DNA from: WHTF01 sp964482425
Lineage (GTDB): Bacteria > Desulfobacterota > Binatia > UBA9968
Assembly: GCA_964482425.1 (NCBI GenBank)
Contig: CAYZXN010000081.1
Location: 1-29,180 of the forward strand
DNA length: 29,180 nt
Direction of reading: 5' to 3'
Shown: positions 15,519-23,166 of the stretch, one piece after another
How positions within the stretch are numbered: the stretch's first letter is position 1
How the letters are laid out: every line of letters begins with the position of its first letter
Translations under genes and position numbers: made by a program
Notes under the pieces: model-generated
Told to the model about the DNA's origin: nothing
Seen by the model: only the letters and a program-made list of their open reading frames with translations
Databases searched by the model: none

Positions 15519-16580
15519 TTATTTGGCCATGAACTTTTTAGCTTGCTCGACGACCTCGGGAGGCTGGTCCAGTACTTCCTTGATTAGAGATTCCAGCTCC
15601 TCGCCGGAAGTATATTCGACATCCATTCTCGCCTTCTTGGCTTCGGCCAAAAGCGCCGGATCTTTCAACGCCTTGGCAAAAGCTTCCCGCAGTATCTTGG
15701 TTCGCTCCGGCGGCGTGCCCGGTGTCACCAGGAACGGCCGGCCGAATTCACCGCCCGATAGCAGGGCTTGAACGATGCGGCGATTCTGGGACGGCACTTT
15801 GAATTCTTCGAGCACTTCGTAGATCGTCGGCGCATCAGCCGCCCGGGGGTCACGTTTACGTCCGGTTTGCAGAAGATGTCTGTCGAAACCGTTTTTGTGC
15901 CATGTATTGAAAGGTTCCCGGCCAAAATGCGCCGCCACAGTGTGAGCGCGACAGACGATTTCTCCCTTTTCAACTGCCAGATCGGCCTCGGTTCCGCCGG
16001 GATACCCTAGCACCGAATTGATCTTTGCACCCACTGTCAGCTCAAGAATCTTTGCCACCAGATAATCGGAGCTGGTGGTCCCGGAACCGTCGCAGCTGGG
16101 CGGCTGTTTGGCTTTGACGATATCGGCGATAGATTTGTACGGCGTATCGGCACGCATGTAAAAAATAATCGAATCCTGGGATGCCGAACCGATCCAGTGG
16201 AACTTTCTGAGATCGAATTGCACTTCCTTTCGCCCTACCAGTTGCTCGATATAAATGCTGTTGTTCGGCAGAACCATGCTCAGACCGTCCGGTTTGGCGA
16301 CGGCGTATACGTAATTGGTCGCGGTCAACGACCCTGCTCCCGGCATGTTCTGCACGAGGATTTCCGGGCTGCCGGGAATTTGTTTACCCCAGTGGCGGGC
16401 AAGCAACCGTCCCCACAGGTCGTAAAAACTACCGGGCGTGGAGCCGACCACAATGCGAATATTCTTCCCTTTATAGAAGGAGTCGGTTTGAGCCTCTGCG
16501 GCGGGCTCCGAGAACGGCAGCGCCGATAAGAACGCGGCAAAGAGGAACAATACGAACGGCGATGTTTTTTTAAAGTTCAC
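15519..16580 (-). CDS. TctC/Bug-type periplasmic carboxylate-binding protein (copy 1)
   Basis: The 353-residue product has a signal peptide cleaved near AEAQ and the tripartite tricarboxylate transporter receptor fold. It opens KNIRIVVGSTPGSFYDLWGR and continues with ILVQNMPGAGSLTATNYV and LGYPGGTEADLAVEKGEI. Such receptors bind small carboxylates in the periplasm for TctAB-type permeases, but no permease gene is in this window. The mature protein has exactly two cysteines, C163 and C210, 47 residues apart. The second receptor in this window (28087-29154) has a pair at matching positions. At about 320 mature residues it is slightly longer than classic Bug proteins (about 300). It sits between a crotonase-fold gene and the MmgE/PrpD gene, all on one strand. 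Confidence 0.88.
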   Translation of the reverse strand: MNFKKTSPFVLFLFAAFLSALPFSEPAAEAQTDSFYKGKNIRIVVGSTPGSFYDLWGRLLARHWGKQIPGSPEILVQNMPGAGSLTATNYVYAVAKPDGLSMVLPNNSIYIEQLVGRKEVQFDLRKFHWIGSASQDSIIFYMRADTPYKSIADIVKAKQPPSCDGSGTTSSDYLVAKILELTVGAKINSVLGYPGGTEADLAVEKGEIVCRAHTVAAHFGREPFNTWHKNGFDRHLLQTGRKRDPRAADAPTIYEVLEEFKVPSQNRRIVQALLSGGEFGRPFLVTPGTPPERTKILREAFAKALKDPALLAEAKKARMDVEYTSGEELESLIKEVLDQPPEVVEQAKKFMAK

Positions 16581-16669
16581 GTAAACCTCCCCGGTCTGCC
16601 ATTCCGCGCGAGACTATTCGATGCCGGGCCGGTGTGTCAAATACAGTATCTCCGGATGCGCTCGACAAG

Positions 16670-17395
16670 TTAGGATCGCATCCCCGAAAACGTATTGACC
16701 GTCGCGTGCAGATTGCGCGCGAAATCATTGGCCGCCTGGGTGCTCATCTGGAAGGCCGAGCGGCCATATTCCTTTACCGCCATCAAGGCGGGAAGCGGAG
16801 TTTTTTTCAGCCGGTCAATGAGATGGGAGACCGCGCTATCGAGTTCCGCGGCGGGCACGATGTCACTGACGATACCGAACATGAGCGCCTTGTGCGCATC
16901 GATCTCCTGGGTGGAGTAGATCAGGTAGGCTGCCGCCTTGCGCGGCACGCGATCGATCAGCGCGGACATGGCGATCGTCGGCATGATATTGTGAGCCATC
17001 TCCGGTAGTTGAAAACGCGCCTTATCACCGGCAATCGTGATGTCGCACAAAGCCGCGAGAGCGCAGCCAAGGCCGGCCGCCCGGCCCTGAACCACCCCAA
17101 TGATCGGCACTTTCGAACGCCGGAAGACGTCGTACAAACCAAAGATCGTATCGGCCCTTTCACGCATGGCGTAGGCCTCGAGAACCGGACCCGCTTGCCC
17201 CATGGCCTCGCGGCCCAGGCAGAAATCCTCTCCCATCCCCTTGAATAAAATCAGGCGCGACTCCTGCGCCGCGGCATCGATCATTTCGGTGAGGAGAGCC
17301 AAAGCGGCATCGCTCTGCCGGTTGCCGATATCGGGCCGGTTCAATGTGATCGTGGTGATGTCCCCGTCCTTTTGTTTGAGTATGTGATCTGCCAT
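16670..17395 (-). CDS. enoyl-CoA hydratase/isomerase (crotonase) family protein
   Basis: The 241-residue protein has crotonase-fold landmarks. The first oxyanion-hole region is DFCLGREAMG (residues 57-66), and the second is GVVQGRAAGLGCALAALCD (100-118). An acidic residue in FQLPEMAHNIMPT (E132) matches Glu144 of rat crotonase. The position of the second catalytic Glu (Glu164) appears to be Tyr156 in AAAYLIYST, so simple hydration may not be its reaction; isomerase, hydrolase or C-C bond activities also occur in this fold. GGAGGAAATT precedes the ATG. It is probably the first gene of an operon with the TctC receptor (89-base gap) and MmgE/PrpD, under the promoter at 17430-17459. Confidence 0.85.
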   Translation of the reverse strand: MADHILKQKDGDITTITLNRPDIGNRQSDAALALLTEMIDAAAQESRLILFKGMGEDFCLGREAMGQAGPVLEAYAMRERADTIFGLYDVFRRSKVPIIGVVQGRAAGLGCALAALCDITIAGDKARFQLPEMAHNIMPTIAMSALIDRVPRKAAAYLIYSTQEIDAHKALMFGIVSDIVPAAELDSAVSHLIDRLKKTPLPALMAVKEYGRSAFQMSTQAANDFARNLHATVNTFSGMRS

Positions 17396-17429
17396 AGCAA
17401 TTTCCTCCGCTGGTTTGACTGTGAGGCTG

Positions 17430-17459
17430 ACTCTAGAAGCGCCCGTTGTAATTTGTCAA
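17430..17459 (-). promoter_or_regulatory. putative promoter of the crotonase-TctC-MmgE group
   Basis: On the minus strand, TTGACA (17454-17459) and TAGAGT (17430-17435) are separated by 18 bases and lie about 35 bases upstream of the crotonase ATG. The -35 hexamer is consensus. Confidence 0.5.
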
Positions 17460-17523
17460 TGGACCGATGTGGCAGTTGATGCCACGCGCAGCATGGCGCA
17501 CGACCGCTGCCATGATTAACGCC

Positions 17524-18732
17524 TCAGCGTGATTGGGTGACTTGCTTGACGATGGCGGCGATCCGCGCGACGTGTTGGAAGCTCACTTCCGGGTCGCAAG
17601 GCAGTTCAACTAAATCCGGCCATACTCGCTCCGCGTATGGCAGGCGACGCGCCATGCGCCGATAGTGTGGCAGCAGATGAATCGGCACATAGCTTCCTTG
17701 AACTTCATAGCCCGCTTTCCCCAGAGCGGCGATGACCTCTGTGGAAGCGTCGTCGCGGCGAGATTTCGGCAGGACTCGAACGACCTGGGTCAAGCAGGCG
17801 GATCCTTGCCGATGCGGTACAAGGCTCAAACCTTCACTTGTTCCGAGCACGTCCCGGTAGATCTGGACACGGGCGCGTCGCGCGGCAATATTTTTGGCCA
17901 GCGTGCGCACCAGAGCTGCAGCCACGGCCGCATTTACGTTAGCCATGGCTTCCCTGCGGTACGACGCCGGCGGCGAGTCAGGACCTGTGTTGCCGCGGCG
18001 ATTCAAGATCGACTGCAGCGGCAATGTCCAGCGCCGCAAACGGCGCCACACCAATGCCGATAGCAGACCGCGTAATACTTCAGAAAACCGCGGCGCGTCC
18101 AAGGCCGCTCCGCCGTCGAGCAGATTCCTTCTACGTGCAAGCAGAACACCCCCGCCAAGGCCGGAGCAAATCTTCTCGGAGCCAAAGCTCAGAACTCCGG
18201 CATCGCCGAAGCTTCCCGCAGGCTGGCCGTCGCTGGTTGCGCCCAGCGCCTGAGCAGCGTCGTCGATGATTCGGATATCTCTGACATGAGCCAAATCGAT
18301 AATCGTGCGAATGTCGGCGGGATTGCCGAAGAGATGCGGCACAACGATCGCCCGGGTTTTTTTCGTCAGCACGGGCTCGATCGTCCCGGCCGTGACGTTG
18401 AGCTCTTCCCCGCTGTCGGCAAGCATAGGTCGGGCTCCAATCGCGTAAACCGGGCGGACAATGCTTGTACAGCAAAAAGTTGGAATCACTACTTCATCCC
18501 CCGGCCGCACGCCGCATAGACGCAGGGCGATTTCCAGAGCGAGGCTGCCTGATCCGCATGGCACCGCCTGCTCCACACCGAGACGGTCGAGAATCAGCGA
18601 TCTCAGCTCATCAACGCCCGGCCCGCGGATCAAGCGGCCGGAAAACAGCGAGGTGGAAATAGCCCGGTACGTGGCTCGGTCCCAATACGGGACGGAGAGA
18701 GGCACCTTGTACAGTCCGGAAAAGACACTCAC
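17524..18732 (-). CDS. DegT/DnrJ/EryC1/StrS family PLP aminotransferase
   Basis: The 402-residue protein is a fold-type I PLP enzyme of the sugar aminotransferase group. The N-terminal substrate loop is LFSGRLIRGPGVDEL, the PLP phosphate loop is CGSGSLALEIAL, and the cofactor Asp is D158 in IIDDAAQALGA. The Schiff-base lysine is K187 in LSFGSEKICSGLGGG. Classic members transaminate keto-sugars on nucleotide carriers for O-antigen or antibiotic sugars. The family also contains sugar dehydratases, excluded here because the Lys is present. The start is GTG 18732, with AGGA five bases upstream. It is isolated from the RmlD-like gene at the other end, so its sugar target is not clear. Confidence 0.85.
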   Translation of the reverse strand: MSVFSGLYKVPLSVPYWDRATYRAISTSLFSGRLIRGPGVDELRSLILDRLGVEQAVPCGSGSLALEIALRLCGVRPGDEVVIPTFCCTSIVRPVYAIGARPMLADSGEELNVTAGTIEPVLTKKTRAIVVPHLFGNPADIRTIIDLAHVRDIRIIDDAAQALGATSDGQPAGSFGDAGVLSFGSEKICSGLGGGVLLARRRNLLDGGAALDAPRFSEVLRGLLSALVWRRLRRWTLPLQSILNRRGNTGPDSPPASYRREAMANVNAAVAAALVRTLAKNIAARRARVQIYRDVLGTSEGLSLVPHRQGSACLTQVVRVLPKSRRDDASTEVIAALGKAGYEVQGSYVPIHLLPHYRRMARRLPYAERVWPDLVELPCDPEVSFQHVARIAAIVKQVTQSR

Positions 18733-18857
18733 TTCCTAAGATGAGAATGCAAGACAGAAACGATAGAGTCCCGCTTTTTCATTGCAGAGCACGGAGGGAG
18801 CACAAGAATCTCGTACGTTTTTCCGAACTCCAACCGTCAGTGGTTCGCCGACACAAG

Positions 18858-19232
18858 CTAATGCTTTGACTGGCTGCCCGCGGCAGTGACTGTGATATGC
18901 GACATCGCGCTCTCAATCCCGGCGCCGTGCCAGTGACGCTCGCCTGCCTTTATGTGAACGACATCGCCCACCTCGATCTCACGCTCTTCTTGCTCGGTCG
19001 CGATCCATCCTCGGCCGGCGGTGATGATCAAGAGCTGATCGCAATCATGAGTGTGCCACCCGGTGGTGGCGCCTTTACGGAAATTTACCACGTTACAGCG
19101 GTAGTTATCCGAGTCGCCGTCGCCGATAATGGCCTGCCGCGTCCGGCTGACGGTTTCTCCAGTCCACCCGGGAACCGGGGTGGCTCCGTCCATGGGTTTT
19201 TCCGGTAAGTTTTGAATTTTGAGGACGCGCAT
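18858..19232 (-). CDS. small cupin-domain protein
   Basis: The product of about 124 residues has a cupin barrel. Motif 1 is GATTGWHTHDCDQLLIITAGRG (read from WHTHDCDQ), with two His and an acidic or Gln ligand set. Motif 2 is VGDVVHIKAGERHWHGAG, with the third metal His. Such proteins bind Fe, Mn or Zn and may be oxygenases, isomerases or sensors; this one is a single-domain cupin with no named partner. The start is fixed by AAGGAGG (19240-19246), which is seven bases from ATG 19232 but only one base from the alternative ATG 19238. Confidence 0.83.
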   Translation of the reverse strand: MRVLKIQNLPEKPMDGATPVPGWTGETVSRTRQAIIGDGDSDNYRCNVVNFRKGATTGWHTHDCDQLLIITAGRGWIATEQEEREIEVGDVVHIKAGERHWHGAGIESAMSHITVTAAGSQSKH

Positions 19233-19652
19233 GGTCATGCCTCCTTGAATGTCTCGATCTTCGGAAATGAACTCCGCACATCACAACTACACCGCTCCGC
19301 TTGGAAGCGTCAAGCCTGCACCCCGGAAACAGCAAGACAATGCCGAAATGTGAAGATGATTTACCAATGAGCACGTGGAACAGAAAAACCATCATCGCGT
19401 CAACCCGACTGCTCTCCATTTGAAACCGCGACGGTATGCGCGCTTCCGGCTGTGTCGGAGCTCGATACCAATCGGGCAAGCGATCGTGCGGACGTAACCC
19501 GCTCAATCGTAGCAGTGTTTTCATGTTACGATGCTCCGTTCGTAAGAGTTTAACGTCGGCTAAAGCATCGGCACTTGAAAATCTATGCTAGACAAACATC
19601 CTCGCCCGAAGCAATACTCTTGTCGGGGCACTGCCGCTAAATGCACTAAATT
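19233..19652. other. 420-base intergenic region, no convincing gene
   Basis: This stretch separates the minus-strand cupin from the plus-strand desaturase. I see a possible weak minus-strand promoter (TTGACG at 19308-19313 and TGTAGT at 19286-19291, 16-base spacer) serving the cupin. A minus-strand frame from 19524 is rejected because it runs deep into the cupin gene in another frame. No tRNA or terminator is evident. Confidence 0.5.
19286..19313 (-). promoter_or_regulatory. possible weak promoter of the cupin gene
   Basis: On the minus strand, TTGACG (19308-19313) and TGTAGT (19286-19291) are 16 bases apart, about 55 bases upstream of the cupin ATG. Only four of six bases match in the -10 box. 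Confidence 0.3.
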
Positions 19653-19682
19653 TTGACATACCCGGCTGCCGCAAGGTAAAAT
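19653..19682 (+). promoter_or_regulatory. near-consensus promoter of the desaturase gene
   Basis: TTGACA (19653-19658) and TAAAAT (19677-19682) are separated by 18 bases, giving an expected transcription start near 19690. This is the best promoter in the window. It also argues against the TTG at 19686 as the start codon, because that codon would fall at or before the transcript's 5' end. Confidence 0.65.
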
Positions 19683-19724
19683 GATTTGAAGCTGAAGGCG
19701 CCCCGTGCTACCACTACATGTTTA

Positions 19725-20699
19725 ATGAAACGCTCACGCCTAGGTCATATAGCCGCTTCTTTCGTTCAATGGTTCGATTCGGAGTATTTCGATCCGGCAA
19801 CGGTTAGCGCCGGCCGCGACCTTGACCGCATCAATTGGCTCCGCTGCATGCCGTTCATAATCCTTCATTTAGGGTGTTTGGCGGTGTTTTGGGTCGGCTG
19901 GAGCCCGCTTGCAGTGCAAACAGCGATCGCCCTGTATCTGGTGCGCATGTTCGGCATCACCGGTATCTATCATCGCTACTTCGCCCATCGAACCTTCCGC
20001 ACGTCGCGCGGGGCACAGTTCCTGTTCGCGCTGCTGGGCGCATCATCGGCCCAGCGCGGCCCTCTATGGTGGGCCGCTCACCACCGAGATCACCATCGTG
20101 AATCCGATTCACAAGCCGATCCCCACTCCCCGGTGCAGTATGGATTTCTGCGTTCCCACGCCGGCTGGTTCATGTGCAACCGCTACTATGCCACGCAGTA
20201 CAAACGCATTCAGGACTTCGCGCGTTTTCCGGAACTGGTCTGGTTGAACCGGTTCGACAAGGCCGTGCCGTTCGCGCTGGCGCTGGCTTTGTACCTCACC
20301 GGTGCCTGGTTGGAGCGGGCGGCGCCGTCCCTGGGCGTCACCGGGCTTCAACTATTTGTCTGGGGATTTGTCGTGAGCACCACGGCGCTGTTTCACGCCA
20401 CCGCCAGCATCAATTCCGTGGCTCACCTGATCGGCAGCCGCCGTTACGATACCGGCGACGAGAGCCGCAACAACTTTCTGCTGGCGTTGATTACTCTGGG
20501 CGAAGGCTGGCACAACAACCATCATCAGCACATGGGCTGCACCCGCCAGGGGTTCTATTGGTGGGAAATCGATTTGACGTATTACGGCTTGAAGCTCTTG
20601 TCGTGGAGCGGAATCATCTGGGATCTAAAGCCGGTGCCGGCCAAAGCCTACGATCCCGCCGAACAACTGCGCGCCAAGAGAATAGCATCGGCGGCCTGA
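19725..20699 (+). CDS. membrane fatty-acid (acyl-CoA/acyl-lipid) desaturase
   Basis: This 324-residue membrane protein has the three histidine boxes of delta-9-type desaturases: HRYFAH (residues 83-88), HHRDHH (119-124) and HNNHH (263-267). It also has the extra HATASINSVAH segment (224-234). Eight or more histidines bind the di-iron centre that inserts a double bond into acyl chains using oxygen and an electron donor not encoded nearby. Hydrophobic spans lie between box 1 and the ends, at about residues 40-80, 182-197 and 207-224. ATG 19725 is chosen because the promoter's predicted start (about 19690) leaves no room for the earlier in-frame TTG 19686. An aerobic or micro-aerobic lifestyle is implied. 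Confidence 0.9.
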   Translation: MKRSRLGHIAASFVQWFDSEYFDPATVSAGRDLDRINWLRCMPFIILHLGCLAVFWVGWSPLAVQTAIALYLVRMFGITGIYHRYFAHRTFRTSRGAQFLFALLGASSAQRGPLWWAAHHRDHHRESDSQADPHSPVQYGFLRSHAGWFMCNRYYATQYKRIQDFARFPELVWLNRFDKAVPFALALALYLTGAWLERAAPSLGVTGLQLFVWGFVVSTTALFHATASINSVAHLIGSRRYDTGDESRNNFLLALITLGEGWHNNHHQHMGCTRQGFYWWEIDLTYYGLKLLSWSGIIWDLKPVPAKAYDPAEQLRAKRIASAA

Positions 20700-20735
20700 C
20701 GCCGGAAGCGTTTCAGCGGCGACGAAGAGTCACCG

Positions 20736-21086
20736 TCAATTGGAAGCTCCAGCCGAGGACATTTCCACGCGCAGTGTAAAAGTTCGCTTTTCCGCTTTGT
20801 GAAGAGCGCCGACCCCGAAGCTCTGCCGCGAAATTAACTTTCCCGTTCCATCGCGCACTTCCATGGAAATGAAATACTCCAGGGGTTCGCCTTCTCCCGA
20901 GTGATTAATGGTGCCTTCCACGGAGAGCGGGCAGGGCGCCGGAGCGACAGTCTCGGAGCCGGCCGTGGACCCGAACTTGAGCACGTGACGGCAAAGCGGG
21001 CAGGATACCGAACTCCGCAGGATGGTCGCTTTACAGTGGGGACAGCTACGGGAATCCCCCGCAGCCGGCGCGCGAACCGCCTTCAT
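20736..21086 (-). CDS. zinc-ribbon protein coupled to bactofilin
   Basis: The 116-residue protein begins with a four-cysteine zinc ribbon (C15, C18, C29, C32 in CPHC and CPLC). A variable linker follows, then a beta-rich domain from about residue 50 (CPLSVEGTINHSGEGEPLEYFISMEV, here read from EYFISMEV) ending FTLRVEMSS. Its ATG overlaps the stop of the bactofilin gene by four bases (ATGA), so the two are translationally coupled. The C-terminal part reads like a small Ig-like or FxLYD-type domain, but I do not recognise the family. Its placement suggests a role connected with the bactofilin scaffold. Confidence 0.72.
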   Translation of the reverse strand: MKAVRAPAAGDSRSCPHCKATILRSSVSCPLCRHVLKFGSTAGSETVAPAPCPLSVEGTINHSGEGEPLEYFISMEVRDGTGKLISRQSFGVGALHKAEKRTFTLRVEMSSAGASN

Positions 21087-21583
21087 TTCGCTGAACCGTT
21101 TTTGCTGGTTTCGTGCGCGTGACCGTTCACGAACTTTGCCGCCTCTGCTTCGCTCCAGCCGAATTCAACTTGGCCGCGCATCCGTGAACCAGCCGCGACA
21201 GTCAGTGTATTTGCCTTGAGATCGCCTATGAGCTGACCGGATTCGAGCAGTTTAACCTGCGCGCTAGCGACAACGTTGCCCTCGATCTGACCAGCGATCG
21301 TCACCGTGGCGGCATGGATTTTTGCCGAAAGATGAGCGCCCTTTTCGATATTCACGTCTCCTTTGATGTGAATATCGCCTTTGAATTTCCCGGCAATGCG
21401 GACATCGGCATCGCCCTCGATCTTGCCTTCGATGGCAACCCCCGGTCCAAACACCGACTCCCGACGGTCTTTTGTAATGTGCTCGCGGGGTGACGGACTC
21501 GGAGTTACCGGCATCGTCATAGCGGGCTCCACGTGCGGCTTCTCACCGCTCTCATCCTGTCCCGTCTGGTTCCAAAGTGCCAT
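21083..21583 (-). CDS. bactofilin (polymer-forming cytoskeletal protein)
   Basis: The 166-residue protein has a disordered, Pro/Ser-rich N-terminus (residues 1-40). A bactofilin beta-helix core with short imperfect repeats follows: SVFGPGVAIEGKIEGDADVRI (read from GVAIEGKIEGD), GKFKGDIHIKGDVNIEKGA, AATVTIAGQIEGNVVA, KLLESGQLIGDLKANTLTVAAGSRMRG. A short charged tail completes it. Bactofilins polymerise without nucleotide and organise cell-wall enzymes, polarity or stalks. A perfect AAGGAGG leads to ATG 21583. The zinc-ribbon gene overlaps its stop, and a divergent MreB-like gene lies upstream on the same strand. Confidence 0.92.
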   Translation of the reverse strand: MALWNQTGQDESGEKPHVEPAMTMPVTPSPSPREHITKDRRESVFGPGVAIEGKIEGDADVRIAGKFKGDIHIKGDVNIEKGAHLSAKIHAATVTIAGQIEGNVVASAQVKLLESGQLIGDLKANTLTVAAGSRMRGQVEFGWSEAEAAKFVNGHAHETSKNGSAK

Positions 21584-21946
21584 AAAAACCTCCTTGTGAA
21601 GTTATGATCGGTTAATAAAGGTATCGAGATGAAACTTTCTGGAAAAAATTGAGCAACGACGCAATGCGAGTGCCAGCAATCAGCGCTGTACAAGCCAAGT
21701 CTCTAGTACGCGGCTGATTGCGGAGCCTCACCGGCTTGAGGAATCTTCGGGCATATCAGGGAGTTTCCAATCCGCTTCAGGCGAGCCGGCGCCTATGCTA
21801 CAAAGATCGAATTTTTCACACCGGTTTGCTGGGGGAGAATAGATCGTTTCAGGATTGTTCCCGGACGACATATTTGTACGTGCGTATGAAGAGCCTTGCT
21901 CTATGCACGAGTTTGTTTGGCTGCGGCCGGCCTTTTTCCTGAACCC
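21584..21946. other. 363-base gap between MreB-like and bactofilin genes
   Basis: I see no gene here. A hairpin at 21879-21909 (inner stem AGAGC/GCTCT with loop CTT, outer stem CGTGC/GCACG) lies 38 bases downstream of the MreB-like stop. It could end or stabilise that transcript, though no T-run follows on the minus strand. The bactofilin gene probably has its own promoter in the AT-rich part near 21600-21660, but I could not fix its boxes. Confidence 0.5.
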
Positions 21947-22951
21947 CTAAAGACTGCGACTTTCCCATAATTCGGCGCCCGCCGATGTTGCCAGCATCTG
22001 ACTGGCTCCGTTGATGGCGGCGTGCAGTGGATCGGCGGCGACTTTGACATCGATGGAAGTCGCGGCGGCGATCAGTTGATCGAGACCGCGCAGATACGCG
22101 CCTCCACCAGTTAAACAAATGCCGCTTTCCATCACTTCGACCGCTAACTGCGGCGACAAACCTTGAACCGTTTCCCGGATTCCTTTGACGATTTTGTTGA
22201 TGACCGGATTGACCGCCTCGGAGATCTCCTGCCCGCTCAGCTCGACCTTGGTTTCACAGCCCTGGCGGTCTAGGCCAAGCGCCGGCAGGCTTCTGGCGGC
22301 TCCGATCACGGCTACCGCGCCGCTCTCATGGACCAAGCGTTCGGCCTCACGCCGGTACAGAAACAAATCCTTGCGCCGCGCCACGGTGCGTTCGACCGCG
22401 GAGCGCAGATCGCCGCAGGCCCGCCGCATAGCCCTGGCACGGACCAAACGATGCGACCGAATCACAGCGACATCGGTAACACCGTGACCGATATCGACGA
22501 TCAACTGCGCGTACGGCAGAGAAATATCCAGTCCGGCGCCCACCGCTGACGCCAGGGTCTCCGGGACGAGCTTGACCGCGGCGACGCCTGAGCGGTGCAC
22601 CGCTTGCACGAGGTTGGAGCGCTCTGCCGAAGTTACTCCCGAGGGTACACACACCAACGCTCGCGATCGGAACAGGCCGAACCGGCGCGCGCGCTTGAGC
22701 ATCCCGCTGAGCAAATATGCCGCGGCATCGACGTCGCGCACCACGCCGCCCTGCAGCGGCGCGACCAAATCGTCCTGCCGACGTCCGGCTTGTTCCGATC
22801 CACGCACGTTGAGTTCGGCGGTGGCGTGAACCAGGGTCGGCTCGTCGGCAACCAACCCGCGACCGAGGACGTACAGCCGGGTGTTAGCGGTGCCTAGGTC
22901 GATGGCAACATCCGGGTCGGCCAGAAATTTACGGAGGGTTATCAGCCGCAC
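21947..22951 (-). CDS. divergent MreB/Mbl-family actin homologue
   Basis: The 334-residue protein keeps the MreB scaffold. The phosphate-1 loop is DVAIDLGTANTRLYVLGRG (residues 14-32), the segment VCVPSGVTSAERSNL replaces VPSGITxVERRA, and LVPETLASAVGAGLDI replaces the EEPMAAAIGAG segment. Phosphate-2 is IVDIGHGVTDVAVI (151-164) and the adenosine loop is ICLTGGGAYLRGLDQL. Several normally invariant positions differ; for instance the usual DIGGGTT is DIGHGVT. So nucleotide turnover or polymer dynamics may be altered. MreB builds membrane-bound filaments guiding wall synthesis; no mreC, mreD or rodA follows, so this is likely a paralogue rather than the main MreB. The start is GTG 22951 with GAGG upstream. 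It sits beside a bactofilin gene. Confidence 0.85.
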   Translation of the reverse strand: MRLITLRKFLADPDVAIDLGTANTRLYVLGRGLVADEPTLVHATAELNVRGSEQAGRRQDDLVAPLQGGVVRDVDAAAYLLSGMLKRARRFGLFRSRALVCVPSGVTSAERSNLVQAVHRSGVAAVKLVPETLASAVGAGLDISLPYAQLIVDIGHGVTDVAVIRSHRLVRARAMRRACGDLRSAVERTVARRKDLFLYRREAERLVHESGAVAVIGAARSLPALGLDRQGCETKVELSGQEISEAVNPVINKIVKGIRETVQGLSPQLAVEVMESGICLTGGGAYLRGLDQLIAAATSIDVKVAADPLHAAINGASQMLATSAGAELWESRSL

Positions 22952-23021
22952 TTCACCTCGCCTCTTTCAATCTTTCCAGAGATGACCCCTCATCATGCAA
23001 CGACAGTTTCATTCTGGCCGT

Positions 23022-23051
23022 AGTATACAATGAGGCGGGGGCGGCGAGCAA
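23022..23051 (-). promoter_or_regulatory. putative promoter of the MreB-like gene
   Basis: On the minus strand, TTGCTC (23046-23051) and TATACT (23022-23027) are 18 bases apart. This gives a leader of about 65 bases before the GTG start. The -10 box matches five of six consensus bases, while the -35 box is weak. Confidence 0.4.
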
Positions 23052-23073
23052 AAAACTTTTGCCTGCGGCTTGG

Positions 23074-23103
23074 TTGACATGACCGCGCGCCCTCGGCTAC
23101 TGT
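23074..23103 (+). promoter_or_regulatory. putative promoter of the HpaB-like gene
   Basis: TTGACA (23074-23079) and TACTGT (23098-23103) are 18 bases apart, followed by a leader of about 55 bases. The -35 box is consensus and the -10 box is poor. It is divergent from the MreB-like gene's promoter in the same gap. Confidence 0.45.
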
Positions 23104-23166
23104 CGCGCCGACACAATCGTCAACTTCGCTGTCTCTGTTCGCCTGAAAGAAGGGACGCCAAATATC

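Noticed and set aside
19105..19524. 139-codon minus-strand frame starting in the gap before the desaturase
   Set aside because: About a third of it overlaps the cupin gene in another frame, with Arg/His-rich content and no motif. Only the first 60 codons are in unused DNA and they resemble no protein I know.
19686..19724. TTG 19686 as desaturase start
   Set aside because: The strong promoter at 19653-19682 predicts transcription beginning near 19690, which would leave this codon outside the mRNA.
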